From: Paenibacillus sp. 1011MAR3C5
Lineage (GTDB): Bacteria > Bacillota > Bacilli > Paenibacillales > Paenibacillaceae
Direction of reading: 5' to 3'
DNA length: 64,000 nucleotides
NCBI RefSeq assembly: GCF_003591485.1
Contig: NZ_QZCF01000002.1
Span: 310,001 to 374,000, forward strand
The position numbers and the translations under genes are program-made. Each line of letters starts with the position of its first letter. Position 1 is the first letter of the stretch. The notes below the pieces were generated by a model. It had not been told where the DNA came from. It worked only from the letters and a program-made list of their open reading frames with translations, and made no database searches. Positions 36,140 through 46,100 of the stretch are shown piece by piece.

Positions 36140-37129
36140 ATGAAATGGCATGAAATCACAATTGGCACAACCGAAGAGGCGACGGAGATGATCTCCAACT
36201 TCTTGCATGAAATGGGAGCGGGAGGCGTATCGATCGAGGAATCCGGCACACTCAACAAGCCGCGCGACACATCCCTCGGACAATGGTACGAGCTGCCGCT
36301 TAACGATATACCGGAAGGCCAGGCTGTTATTAAAGGATACTTTCCCGAGGGCACAGACACGGATGAACTGATTGCTGCACTTAAGCCAAGAATTGAGGAA
36401 CTAAAAGAGTTCGATATTGATACAGGCGATGTGACGTATGACGCCATCGAAGTGGACGATGACGATTGGGCTACCGCTTGGAAGCAATATTTCAAGCCGC
36501 TTCGGGTATCGGATACGTTGACGATCAAGCCGACTTGGGAAGAGTATGAGCCGGGAGAAGGAGAACGGATTATCGAGCTTGATCCCGGCATGGCTTTCGG
36601 TACGGGCACTCATCCGACAACTGCGCTATGCCTGCAGACGCTGGAATCGGTCGTCAAGGGCGGCGAGGAGATGATCGATGTCGGTACAGGCTCCGGCATT
36701 CTCGCGATCGGAGCATGCCGTCTGGGCGTGAAAGGTGTGCTTGCGCTCGATCTGGACCCGATTGCGGTATCCAGTGCGACAGAAAATGTACGGCTTAACG
36801 ACCTGTCCGAGCAAGTGGAGGTTAAGCTTAGCGATTTGCTAGGCGTACTGAAGGGCGGCGAAGCTGCTTCCAATAACGACAGCGGATTACGCGTGACCGT
36901 GCCTGTCGATCTGGTCGTTGCCAATATATTGGCTGAAATTATCCTGCTCTTCATCGATGATGTCTATCAATCGTTGAAGCCGGGCGGGATCTACATCGCT
37001 TCAGGAGTGTACAAAAATAAAGAGACGGAAGTAGAAGAAGGTTTGATCGCTTCCGGCTTCCGCATCGTCGAAAAACGCCGCGACGAGGACTGGATTGCCT
37101 TCGTTGCGAAAAAACCGCAGGAGGGATAA
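36140..37129 (+). CDS. prmA: Ribosomal protein L11 methyltransferase
   Basis: The 329-residue enzyme methylates L11 with SAM. An N-terminal L11-binding region (about 1-95) precedes the methyltransferase domain with FGTGTHPTT, DVGTGSGILAIGA and VVANILAEII, the NPPY-like position being replaced by NILA as usual for PrmA. GGGAGG is 10 bases before the ATG. Directly joined to the protease gene downstream. Matches B. subtilis gene order after dnaJ. Confidence 0.97.
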   Translation: MKWHEITIGTTEEATEMISNFLHEMGAGGVSIEESGTLNKPRDTSLGQWYELPLNDIPEGQAVIKGYFPEGTDTDELIAALKPRIEELKEFDIDTGDVTYDAIEVDDDDWATAWKQYFKPLRVSDTLTIKPTWEEYEPGEGERIIELDPGMAFGTGTHPTTALCLQTLESVVKGGEEMIDVGTGSGILAIGACRLGVKGVLALDLDPIAVSSATENVRLNDLSEQVEVKLSDLLGVLKGGEAASNNDSGLRVTVPVDLVVANILAEIILLFIDDVYQSLKPGGIYIASGVYKNKETEVEEGLIASGFRIVEKRRDEDWIAFVAKKPQEG

Positions 37130-37852
37130 ATGGAGCGATTTTTATGGTTTCCCCTTGAGGACCTGCCGTTTATTGTGATTGTGCTCATGCTCGTATTTAC
37201 AGTTCATGAATTCGCACATGCTTACAGTGCCTACAAATTCGGGGACGACACGGCCTACAAGGAAGGCAGAGTAACGCTAAACCCGATGGTGCATCTGGAC
37301 TTGCTAGGTTCTATTCTGCTGCTGGTAGCCGGTTTCGGCTGGGCCAAGCCGGTGCCGGTGAACACAAGCAAGTTCAAGAATCGCCGCTTGATGAGCATCA
37401 TTGTATCGGCTGTAGGTCCGCTCAGCAATTTGCTGATGGCCTTTGTAGGGATGTTGATTTTCTACATCTTGCATGAAACAGGCGTGCTGTATTCCGCTTC
37501 GCATGGCGTATATATGGCGCTTGTCCATTTCTTTTGGTATTTGATTATTATTAATTTGCTTCTATTTGTGTTTAATTTCATTCCGCTGCCTCCGTTAGAC
37601 GGTTACCGGATTGTAGCCGAGCTGCTGCCGCTGCGCATTCGTTACAAGATCGAGCAAAATATTCATTGGGCGATGATTATCTTTTTGCTGTTTGTCTTCA
37701 TTCCGCCGCTGCGCGCGGTGACGCTCGATCCGATTTTGAGCCTGCAAGGACCGATTTTCTTGGGACTCATTCATTTTTTTGATGGCATCTTCTCGCCGCT
37801 TAACTGGTATGACATTGCAATGGATTTCAGTGGTCAAAACATGCTAAGATGA
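37130..37852 (+). CDS. Site-2 protease-type M50 membrane metalloprotease
   Basis: The 240-residue protein has about six membrane helices and the zinc motif HEFAH (His26, Glu27, His30), with the third ligand in PPLDGYRI near residue 153. This matches the compact YwhC/S2P-like family of intramembrane proteases. It begins at the base after the prmA stop and ends 18 bp before the rsmE start, so it belongs to this operon. Substrate unknown. Confidence 0.9.
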   Translation: MERFLWFPLEDLPFIVIVLMLVFTVHEFAHAYSAYKFGDDTAYKEGRVTLNPMVHLDLLGSILLLVAGFGWAKPVPVNTSKFKNRRLMSIIVSAVGPLSNLLMAFVGMLIFYILHETGVLYSASHGVYMALVHFFWYLIIINLLLFVFNFIPLPPLDGYRIVAELLPLRIRYKIEQNIHWAMIIFLLFVFIPPLRAVTLDPILSLQGPIFLGLIHFFDGIFSPLNWYDIAMDFSGQNMLR

Positions 37853-37869
37853 AGGATGGATTTAGGTCT

Positions 37870-38664
37870 ATGCAACGATATTTTGTAGCGCCGGAGCAGT
37901 TCAGGGACGGTGTCATTACGATAACGGGCGAGGATGCCCATCATGCAGCGCGGGTTATGCGCATGAAGGCGGATGATCAATTGATCGCAAGCGATGGTAC
38001 GGGCCTTTCGGCACTTGCGGTTGTTCGCGAGGTAACTCCCCAGGAAGTGAAAGCGGAAGTGCTGGAGCTGCTTGCACCGGACAGCGAGCCTGCATGGACG
38101 GTTACGATCGCCCAGAGCTTGCCGAAGGGCGACAAGATGGAGCTGGTCATTCAGAAAGGGACGGAGATTGGAGCGGCTGCGTTCCTTCCGTTCGAGTCAG
38201 AGCGGATGATCGTCCAGTACGATGCCAAGAAAGAAGCGAAGCGGCTGGAGCGCTGGAGCAAGATTGCGAAGGAAGCTGCAGAGCAGTCGCATCGTCACCG
38301 CATTCCGTCCATTCTGCCGCTCGCCAGCTGGAAGAAGCTGCTTGCCGGCATCTCGGACTACGATCTGGCTCTGTTTTGCTATGAGCGAGAGGGTGATCGC
38401 GCGCATGGTCAGGGCATTGGTGACGTTGTCCGGGCATGGAAGCAGGAACGCGTGGAGGCAATGGAATCCGCAAGCGGAAAGGAGCCTTCGATCCTGCTGA
38501 TCGTCGGTTCTGAAGGCGGCTTCACTGAGCGCGAAGCGGAGGAGGCGCAGGCGGCCGGGGCAAGATTGGCCGGACTGGGCAAGCGAATTTTAAGGACGGA
38601 GACAGCGGGTCTGGTTGGCTTGACCTGCCTGCTATATGAATCTGGAGAAATGGGAGGAGCGTGA
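37870..38664 (+). CDS. rsmE: 16S rRNA (uracil-1498-N3)-methyltransferase
   Basis: This 264-residue SPOUT-fold enzyme methylates U1498 of 16S rRNA. An N-terminal PUA-like domain with MQRYFVAPE precedes the knotted C-terminal domain with LLIVGSEGGFTEREAE and LGKRILRTETA. ATG 37870 was chosen because the family starts at MQRYF; the ATG at 37849 overlaps the previous gene without a ribosome binding site. Confidence 0.96.
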   Translation: MQRYFVAPEQFRDGVITITGEDAHHAARVMRMKADDQLIASDGTGLSALAVVREVTPQEVKAEVLELLAPDSEPAWTVTIAQSLPKGDKMELVIQKGTEIGAAAFLPFESERMIVQYDAKKEAKRLERWSKIAKEAAEQSHRHRIPSILPLASWKKLLAGISDYDLALFCYEREGDRAHGQGIGDVVRAWKQERVEAMESASGKEPSILLIVGSEGGFTEREAEEAQAAGARLAGLGKRILRTETAGLVGLTCLLYESGEMGGA

Positions 38665-38669
38665 CCATT

Positions 38670-40061
38670 ATGCCAACAGTCGCGTTTTATACACTGGGCT
38701 GCAAAGTAAACTTCTATGATACGGAAGCGATTTGGCAGCTATTCAAAAAAGAAGGATACGAGCAGGTTGATTTTGAGACGACCACGGCGGATGTCTATTT
38801 GATCAATACATGCACCGTTACGAATACAGGAGACAAAAAGAGCCGTCAAATTATCCGGAGAGCAATCAGACGCAATCCGGATGCTATTATTGCCGTAACA
38901 GGCTGCTACGCGCAGACATCTCCCGGCGAAATTATGGCCATTGAGGGTGTCGATCTTGTCATCGGCACGCAAGACCGGGACAAAATTATGTCGTTCGTGA
39001 AGCAAATCCAGGATGACCGCAAGCCGGTCAATGCTGTACGCAATATTATGAAGACACGCAGTTTCGAAGAGCTGGATGTACCGGATTTTGCGGAGCGCAC
39101 GCGTGCCTTCCTGAAAATTCAAGAAGGCTGCAACAACTTCTGTACGTTCTGCATTATTCCATGGTCGCGCGGCCTGTCGCGCAGCCGTGAGCCGCAGAGC
39201 GTGCTTGAGCAAGCGGAGGCGCTTGTGGCTGCAGGCTATAAGGAAATCGTTCTGACGGGCATTCATACCGGCGGATACGGCGACGATATGGAAAATTACA
39301 ATTTGACAAGCCTGCTGTGGGATCTGGACAAGATCGAAGGTTTGGAGCGTATCCGGATCAGCTCGATCGAGGCAAGCCAGATTGACGACGCCATGATCGA
39401 AGTGCTGAACCGTTCCAGCAAAATGTGCCGTCATCTGCATATTCCGCTTCAAGCTGGCGAGAATTCCGTGCTTAAGCGGATGCGCCGGAAATATACAACG
39501 GAGGAATTCGCCGCGAAGATCAAGCGTCTTCATGAGGCTATGCCTGGCGTTGCGATTACAACTGACGTAATCGTCGGATTCCCGGGCGAGACGGATGAAA
39601 TGTTCGAAGAGGGCTTCCGCTTTATGGAGGAGCTGAAATTCGCAGAGATGCACGTCTTCCCTTACTCCAAGAGAACGGGTACGCCCGCAGCACGCATGGA
39701 CGACCAGGTGGACGAGGAAGTCAAAAACGAGCGCGTCCACAAGCTGATCGATCTGTCCGAGAAGATGCAGCTGGAGTATGCGCAGCAATATGTCGGCACC
39801 GTGCTGGACGTTATTCCGGAGCGTGAATACAAAGGGGCGCCTGGCGAGGGGCTTGTCATGGGCTATACTGACAATTACCTGCAAGTCATCTTCGACGGTA
39901 CGGAGGAGATGATCGGACAGCTATGCCGCGTGAAAGTGACGGAAGCGGGTGTGAATGAGTGCCGCGGCCAGTTCTTGCGCGTATTGGATTCCAGGCTGCC
40001 TTCACCGGAGCTGGATACGGACTCCTTCGCCTATGAGCGTCCAGAGGCGCTGCGAGCTTAA
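38670..40061 (+). CDS. mtaB: tRNA t6A37 methylthiotransferase MtaB
   Basis: The 463-residue radical SAM enzyme converts t6A to ms2t6A at position 37 of some tRNAs. It has the UPF0004 domain starting FYTLGCKVNFYDTE, the radical SAM cluster motif CNNFCTFCIIPWSRG near residue 152, and a C-terminal TRAM domain. ATG 38670 gives good spacing from GGAGG; a GTG at 38661 is too close. It corresponds to B. subtilis yqeV. Confidence 0.95.
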   Translation: MPTVAFYTLGCKVNFYDTEAIWQLFKKEGYEQVDFETTTADVYLINTCTVTNTGDKKSRQIIRRAIRRNPDAIIAVTGCYAQTSPGEIMAIEGVDLVIGTQDRDKIMSFVKQIQDDRKPVNAVRNIMKTRSFEELDVPDFAERTRAFLKIQEGCNNFCTFCIIPWSRGLSRSREPQSVLEQAEALVAAGYKEIVLTGIHTGGYGDDMENYNLTSLLWDLDKIEGLERIRISSIEASQIDDAMIEVLNRSSKMCRHLHIPLQAGENSVLKRMRRKYTTEEFAAKIKRLHEAMPGVAITTDVIVGFPGETDEMFEEGFRFMEELKFAEMHVFPYSKRTGTPAARMDDQVDEEVKNERVHKLIDLSEKMQLEYAQQYVGTVLDVIPEREYKGAPGEGLVMGYTDNYLQVIFDGTEEMIGQLCRVKVTEAGVNECRGQFLRVLDSRLPSPELDTDSFAYERPEALRA

Positions 40062-40169
40062 CGATGAGATCAAAGCGGGATTCCCTATTCTTTTCGGTAC
40101 ATGGGTGAAAAGATGAAGGAATCCTTTGCTGCATATACTAATGCGTAAATGTTGCTAGGGGGAATAGAC

Positions 40170-40601
40170 ATGTTGGAAATTTCAGCGGGTGGAGTCGTGT
40201 TCCGCCACAATGAGCAAGGACAACTCCAAATTCAGCTCATTCAGGACCGTTACGGCAAAGTGTCTCTTCCGAAAGGCAAGATGGAAGCAGGCGAAACGGT
40301 AGAGCAGACTGCTCTCCGAGAGATTGCCGAAGAAACCGGGCTGGAAGGCAAAATCGTCGCCCCGATCGACCAAATTAAATACCAGTATGAGCATGCCGAA
40401 TACGGTACGGTGAATAAGGAAGTTCATTATTATCTTGTCGAAGCGGTTGGCGGCAAGCATCAGGCGCAAGTGGAGGAGATTCGCGGCGTCGATTGGTTCG
40501 AGCCGATGGAAGCGTGGCGCCGCCAAAAGCAATCCGGCTATGACAACAATCACCGGATTGTGGCAGGTGCGCTTCAGCTCCTCGGGTTGTCCGTCCATTG
40601 A
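40170..40601 (+). CDS. Nudix hydrolase
   Basis: The 143-residue enzyme hydrolyses nucleoside diphosphate-linked compounds. The Nudix box GKMEAGETVEQTALREIAEE plus TG runs from residue 36 to about 57 and is intact. AGGGGG is 7-8 bases before ATG 40170. It is convergent with the Na/Pi transporter gene. Substrate unknown. Confidence 0.93.
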   Translation: MLEISAGGVVFRHNEQGQLQIQLIQDRYGKVSLPKGKMEAGETVEQTALREIAEETGLEGKIVAPIDQIKYQYEHAEYGTVNKEVHYYLVEAVGGKHQAQVEEIRGVDWFEPMEAWRRQKQSGYDNNHRIVAGALQLLGLSVH

Positions 40602-40619
40602 TCCGCTAAGCATAACTGG

Positions 40620-41600
40620 TTAACGAAGCTCAATCGTGTCTAGGCGCCGCCATGCACTCAAGTAGCACAGCGGAAGCGCCAGCACCGAACAAGCGATGTT
40701 GAAGATCGTTTGGGCATGTGCAATCTGCGAGGCAGGAGAATGCGACAGCCAGCCGGATACAGCGGTCAGCTCGCCGAGGAGCGGCAGGAACAGAAGCGCT
40801 CCGCCAATGTTCAGAATCGTATGGGCATAAGCAACGTATTGTCCGGATCTGGAACCCCCGATGGAGGCGAGCAATGCGGTTACGCATGTGCCGATGTTCG
40901 CGCCTAGTACAAGGGCAACCCCAAGTTCCGGCGGCATGGCGCCGATGGTGACGAAGCCCATCACGAGCCCAATAACGGCGGCGCTGCTATGAATGGCGGC
41001 GGTCAATACGGCTCCCGCTGCCAGTCCCCACCAGACGCTGGTGGCGGCTTTATCGATAAACCAGTCGAACATGGCACTTTCTTGAACGGCCGGACCAATC
41101 GTCTGCATAAGCGATAAGCCGGCCAGCAGCAGTCCGAATCCGCAGACGGCGACAGCGGCTGAACGAACGGGCTCCAGCCAGCGCGGATTGCCAAGCCGCG
41201 GCCATATTCTCATTTCGCCTAGCAGCGCAGTGAGAAGCCATACGGCAATGGAAGCCGTCAGCAGCGGGGTAGACAGCGATTGAATATTCAGACCAATTAG
41301 CTCCGTTGTCAGGCAGGTGCCGATGTTGGTGCCCAGAATAATGCCTAGCGTACGCGGGAATGAGAGAAGTCCGGCGTTTACGAGGCCGATAGAGATGACG
41401 GTGACGGCGGTGCTGCTCTGCAAAAACGCAGTCGATACGGTGCCGACAGCCAGCCCGTGCAGCGGTGTCTTGGTCGTACGCTGTAGCGCTTGAGAGAGAT
41501 AGGGGCCTGCAAGTCGGTGCAGGGCAAGCTCCATCAGCTTCATACCGCACATGAATACGGCAAAACCGAGCAGTACAGGTACGACAATGGATTGAATCAT
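40620..41600 (-). CDS. Na/Pi-cotransporter family protein (YqeW-like)
   Basis: This 326-residue membrane protein has two inverted PNaS repeats with the core LQSSTAVTVISIGLV in the first half and HSSAAVIGLVMGFV plus LGANIGTC in the second. Such proteins import phosphate with sodium, though some have other roles. The start at 41600 follows AAGGAG with 9-base spacing; longer frames upstream overlap the divergent methyltransferase gene. In B. subtilis yqeW occupies the equivalent place after mtaB. Confidence 0.9.
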   Translation of the reverse strand: MIQSIVVPVLLGFAVFMCGMKLMELALHRLAGPYLSQALQRTTKTPLHGLAVGTVSTAFLQSSTAVTVISIGLVNAGLLSFPRTLGIILGTNIGTCLTTELIGLNIQSLSTPLLTASIAVWLLTALLGEMRIWPRLGNPRWLEPVRSAAVAVCGFGLLLAGLSLMQTIGPAVQESAMFDWFIDKAATSVWWGLAAGAVLTAAIHSSAAVIGLVMGFVTIGAMPPELGVALVLGANIGTCVTALLASIGGSRSGQYVAYAHTILNIGGALLFLPLLGELTAVSGWLSHSPASQIAHAQTIFNIACSVLALPLCYLSAWRRLDTIELR

Positions 41601-41702
41601 GTCCAGGCTCTCCTTCTGCATGCTGAGAATTGATATATTTATGGTTATGCCGCAAGCGAGACAGGCATGACAAGCCTTATACATAGAGAGGACGACTGTA
41701 CG

Positions 41703-43073
41703 GTGAATCCACAAGCTAGAATCGTGCTGAACAAAGCGCGCAAAAAAAGAATCGAGCAAGGCCATCCATGGGTGTTCGCAAGCGAGATCGACAGACTGGA
41801 AGGGGAAGCGCAAGCTGGCGGCCTGGTTGATGTTGTGAACCATCAGGGGCGGTATTTGGCAACGGGTTATTGGAATCCCCGTTCTCAGATTACGGTGCGA
41901 ATTGTCTCCTATGATCCGCTGGAAGCGATGGATCAATCGTTCTTCGAGGAGAAGCTGCAACGATGCAAGGAGCATCGCGAGCGGTTCGTGGCGAATCGCG
42001 ATTGCCGGCTTGTATACGGAGAAGCGGATCAACTCCCGGGTCTAATCGTTGATCGCTTTGGCGAGGTGCTTGTCGTCCAACTTTTGACGCTGGGAATGGA
42101 TGCGGCCAGAGAGGTGCTCATTGCTGCGCTTGTTGAGGTCTTTGATCCGAAGGGAATCTATGAACGAAGCGACGTTAGCGTACGCGGTCTAGAGGGTCTG
42201 GAGGAGCGGAAGGGCGTCTTGTACGGGGAATGCCCGCCTATTATCGAGATCGAAGAGAACGGCTTGAAGCTTGAGGTCGATATCGTGGAAGGTCAGAAAA
42301 CGGGCTACTTCTTTGATCAGAGAGAGAACCGGGCATCCATTGCGCCGCTCATGAAGGGCTGGGGCGCCAGAAGCGGAATCAAGCTTGCGGAAGATCCGAG
42401 CGGAGGAGATGCTCTCGTGCCTGTGAATGCCAATGGCAGGACAGTATCTTTCCCTTATTGGGATGGCGCGACGGTGCTGGAGTGCTTCGCCCATACGGGC
42501 AGCTTCACGCTTCATGCCTGCCAATACGGAGCCAAAAAGGTGACCTGTCTGGACGTATCGCAGCATGCGATCGACACCGCGAAGCGCAATGTGGAGAGGA
42601 ATGGATTCACCGATCGCGTAGAGTTCGTCGTGGCGGATGCCTTTCAATATTTGAGAGAGCAGGCGAAAGGGCTGGAGGAGCGGAAGCTGCGTGCGACAGG
42701 CGGCACGGACACATCGAAGAAGCTGGAGCAGGCCGGCCGTACATGGGATGTCGTCATTCTGGACCCGCCTGCCTTTGCCAAGACAAGAAATGCAGTGGCC
42801 GGTGCATGCAGAGGATACAAGGATATTAATCTGCAAGGCTTGAAGCTAGTGAATGAGGGAGGCTATCTGGTGACGGCAAGCTGCTCGTACCATATGCGCC
42901 CGGACTTGTTCCTGGAGACGATTCACGAAGCGGCGATTGATGCAGGCAAGATTCTTCGACTAGTCGAATGGAGGGCTGCGGGGAAAGACCATCCTCAGCT
43001 GCTTGGCGTTGATGAAGGCCACTATTTGAAATTTGCGATTTTCGAAGTAAGAAGCAGATCGGCTGCGAAGTAG
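41703..43073 (+). CDS. Class I SAM-dependent rRNA methyltransferase (RlmI/YwbD-like)
   Basis: The 456-residue enzyme has an N-terminal PUA domain (about 1-80), an intermediate RNA-binding region and a Rossmann methyltransferase domain with FAHTGSFTLHA, CLDVSQHA and DVVILDPPAFAKTR. This is the RlmI family that methylates C1962 of 23S rRNA in E. coli. It is longer than usual because extra residues interrupt the domain entrance (about 225-255) and precede the DPPAF motif. GTG 41703 is supported by AGAGG; the upstream ATG 41667 lacks a ribosome binding site. Divergent from the Na/Pi gene. Confidence 0.92.
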   Translation: MNPQARIVLNKARKKRIEQGHPWVFASEIDRLEGEAQAGGLVDVVNHQGRYLATGYWNPRSQITVRIVSYDPLEAMDQSFFEEKLQRCKEHRERFVANRDCRLVYGEADQLPGLIVDRFGEVLVVQLLTLGMDAAREVLIAALVEVFDPKGIYERSDVSVRGLEGLEERKGVLYGECPPIIEIEENGLKLEVDIVEGQKTGYFFDQRENRASIAPLMKGWGARSGIKLAEDPSGGDALVPVNANGRTVSFPYWDGATVLECFAHTGSFTLHACQYGAKKVTCLDVSQHAIDTAKRNVERNGFTDRVEFVVADAFQYLREQAKGLEERKLRATGGTDTSKKLEQAGRTWDVVILDPPAFAKTRNAVAGACRGYKDINLQGLKLVNEGGYLVTASCSYHMRPDLFLETIHEAAIDAGKILRLVEWRAAGKDHPQLLGVDEGHYLKFAIFEVRSRSAAK

Positions 43074-43113
43074 AAACGAGCCGCCGGCTCGGGAAGACAA
43101 GGGAGGAGAGCAT

Positions 43114-46100
43114 ATGCCGCTAAGACTGATTATTGGACGAGCCGGTACCGGCAAGACAACCTATTGTCAGGATGAGATAAGAGAGCAGCTGCGCAGAGAG
43201 CCGGACGGTCCACCGCTCATTATGCTCGTTCCCGAGCAAGCGACGTTCCAGAGTGAGTATACCCTGCTTCAAAGCGGAGAATTGCGGGGTTCGCTCAGAG
43301 CCCAGGCGCTAAGCTTCCGAAGGCTTGCTTTCCGGGTCATGCAAGAGACAGGCGGTACGGCTTTGGTGCCAATCGGCGATACGGGGAAATCGATGCTCCT
43401 GTATAAAATCGTTCACCGGTTTTCTGCAAGGCTGCAGCTCTTCCAGAGCGGAGCGGAGCAAGCGGGGTTCATCGAGAGGCTGTCTGAGCTTCTGACAGAG
43501 TGGAAGCGCTACGGCGTGGATGCGGAAGGCTTACGGAAGCTGGACGCCGCTTTGAGCGGAGGAGAGCGCCAGGAGGGTCTTCTGGACCGCAAGCTGCATG
43601 ACCTGTCGTTGATTTATGAAGAGATGGAAGCCAGTCTAGCCGGCCGCTACGTGGACGCTGAGGATTATTTGGCTTATTTGTCGCACAGCTATTCCGAAGC
43701 TCCCTCTATGAAGGATGCTTGTCTATGGGTGGACGGCTTTCACGGATTTACGCCAACGGAGTACGAAGCGCTTGGCTCCTTGATGAAGCATGCGAAGCAA
43801 GTGAACGTCACGCTTACGCTGGACCGCCATTACGATGCTGGCGAGCGGCCGCATGAGCTTGAGCTGTTCCATCCTGCAGCGGAGACATGCATCAGGCTGA
43901 TGGAGCTGGCAGAAGCCCAAGGGGTTGAGGTCTTGCCGGTGTTGGACATGAATGCGGGAGGCGGCATTCCGCATCGCTTCAGCAGCAGTCCCGTACTGGG
44001 CCATCTGGAGAAGCATTATGACAAGCGAATTCCGATGCTAGGCAGCCGTCATAGCGATCCCGATCGCGGCGGAATCCAACTCTTGTCTGCTTCTGGAAGA
44101 AGAGCAGAGGTTGAGGCGGTAGCCCGCGACATTAGTGCGCGTGCGCGGAACCAAGGCTTGCGCTGGAGAGAAATTGCTATTCTTACGCGCAATTCGGCCG
44201 ATTACGCTGATTATTTGTCCCTTATATTAGATGATTACGGCATTCCTCATTTTGTCGATCAGAAGGAGCAGGCTCATCACCATCCGTTGGTGGAGTTCAT
44301 TCGCTCCGCGCTGGAAGCGGTGTTAAGCGGATGGCATTATGATGCTGTGTTCCGCTGCGTCAAAACCGAGATGCTGTTCCCGATGGACGGAAGCCTGCCG
44401 CGGGATTGGTTTGACAGGCTGGAAAATTACGTTCTGGCCTCGGGGATCGATGGATGGAAGTGGCTGGACCCAAGGAGCTGGGAGCCGATAGCGTCTCTCT
44501 CGCTCGACGAAGAAGAGGAGATGGAGACGAAGGTGTCGGCTAAGGCCCAGCAGGAGTTCGAAATTTCAGTGGCTGCAAGGGACGCTATCGTTCCTCACCT
44601 GAAGAAATTCGAGGATGCGATTCGCAAAGCCTCAAGCATTCGGGAGATGTGCGAAGCGTTGTACAAGCTGCTGGATCACTGTGATGCGGCAGACCGGCTG
44701 GAGCGCTGGAGCCGTGAGGATATGGATCGGGGCAATGCCCAGCGCGGTCGGGCGCACAGACAGCTGTGGGACAGCGTGATGAGCCTGCTCGATCAACTTG
44801 TTGAACTGGCAGGGGATGAGGAGGTATCTCCCGAGCTGTTCGCCGGTATGGTCGAGGCAGGGCTTGACAGCTTGAAGCTGGCAGCCGTGCCGCCTGCGCT
44901 TGATCAAGTGCTGGTCGGCTCCATGGATCGGACCCGGTCGGGACGGATACGGGCTTGTTACGTGCTGGGAGCCAATGATGGCATCATGCCTATGCGAGTG
45001 AATGAGGACGGCATCTTGACGGAGGCTGAGCGCGATACGCTTGTTGCGGAAGGCATGGAGATGGCGCCTAGCGTGCGCAGAAGGCTGCTGGATGAGAGAT
45101 TTATGATCTATAACGCTCTGACGACACCTAGCGACATGCTGTGGCTTAGCTGGGCCGAGGCCGATGAAGAGGGCAAGAGCCTGCTGCCTTCCGAGATCAT
45201 TCGGAATATTCGCAGCCTATTCCCCGGCTTGCCGACACTCAGAATCGGGACAGAACCGTCTGAGAGCATGTCAGCCGAGGAGCAGAAGGAGTTTGTCCAG
45301 CATCCCCGCCGTACCTTGACCCATTTAATTGCCGCGCTTAGAAGCTGGCAGCAGGGCGGACGGATTGCGCCGTTCTGGTGGGATATGTACAACTGGTATG
45401 TCGCGCGGCCGGAGTGGCAGCCAAAGCTGCAGCTCCTGTCCGGATCGCTGACCTACCATAACCGCGAGAGCAGCTTGCCGGTGACGTTGGCGAGGGAATT
45501 GTATGGCGAGCGGATGACCGTTAGCGTCTCTCGAATGGAGCGATTCGTCTCTTGTCCGTTCCAGCATTTTGCCATCCACGGATTGAAGCTTCGGGAGCGG
45601 AAGCTGTATCGGCTGGAGGCGCCTGACGTAGGCCAGCTGTTCCATGCGGCGCTCAGCAAGCTGGCAGGCTCGCTTGGCGGCAACTGGGGCAAGCTTACGC
45701 GGGAAGACGTGAAGATTGCAGCTGCGAAGACGGTGGATGAGATTGCGCCCAAGCTGCAATCCCAGATCCTGCTGAGCAGCGGCAGATTCCAGTTCATCGC
45801 CCGCAAGCTGAAGGAGATCGTGGCTCAGGCCGCGGTTATTCTCGGCGAGCATGCGAAGCGGGCACACTTCCAGCCAGTCGCTACGGAGTTGGACTTCGGA
45901 CCTGGAGGCACGCTGCCCTCCTTGGTGCTGCCCCTGCCGGATGGAACGGAGATGGAGGTTGTCGGCAGGATTGACCGTGTCGACGCCGCAGAGACGGAAG
46001 AAGGGCTGCTTCTGCGCGTACTGGATTATAAGTCCAGCGCAACGACGCTTAAGCTGGAGGAAGTGGTGCACGGCCTGTCGCTGCAAATGCTAACCTATCT

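Noticed and set aside
38739..39884. A 381-codon open frame on the minus strand
   Set aside because: It lies entirely opposite mtaB, which has clear radical SAM motifs; no family resemblance was seen.
40078..40123. Terminator between mtaB and the Nudix gene
   Set aside because: The stem has three mismatches and no proper T-run, so I did not call it.
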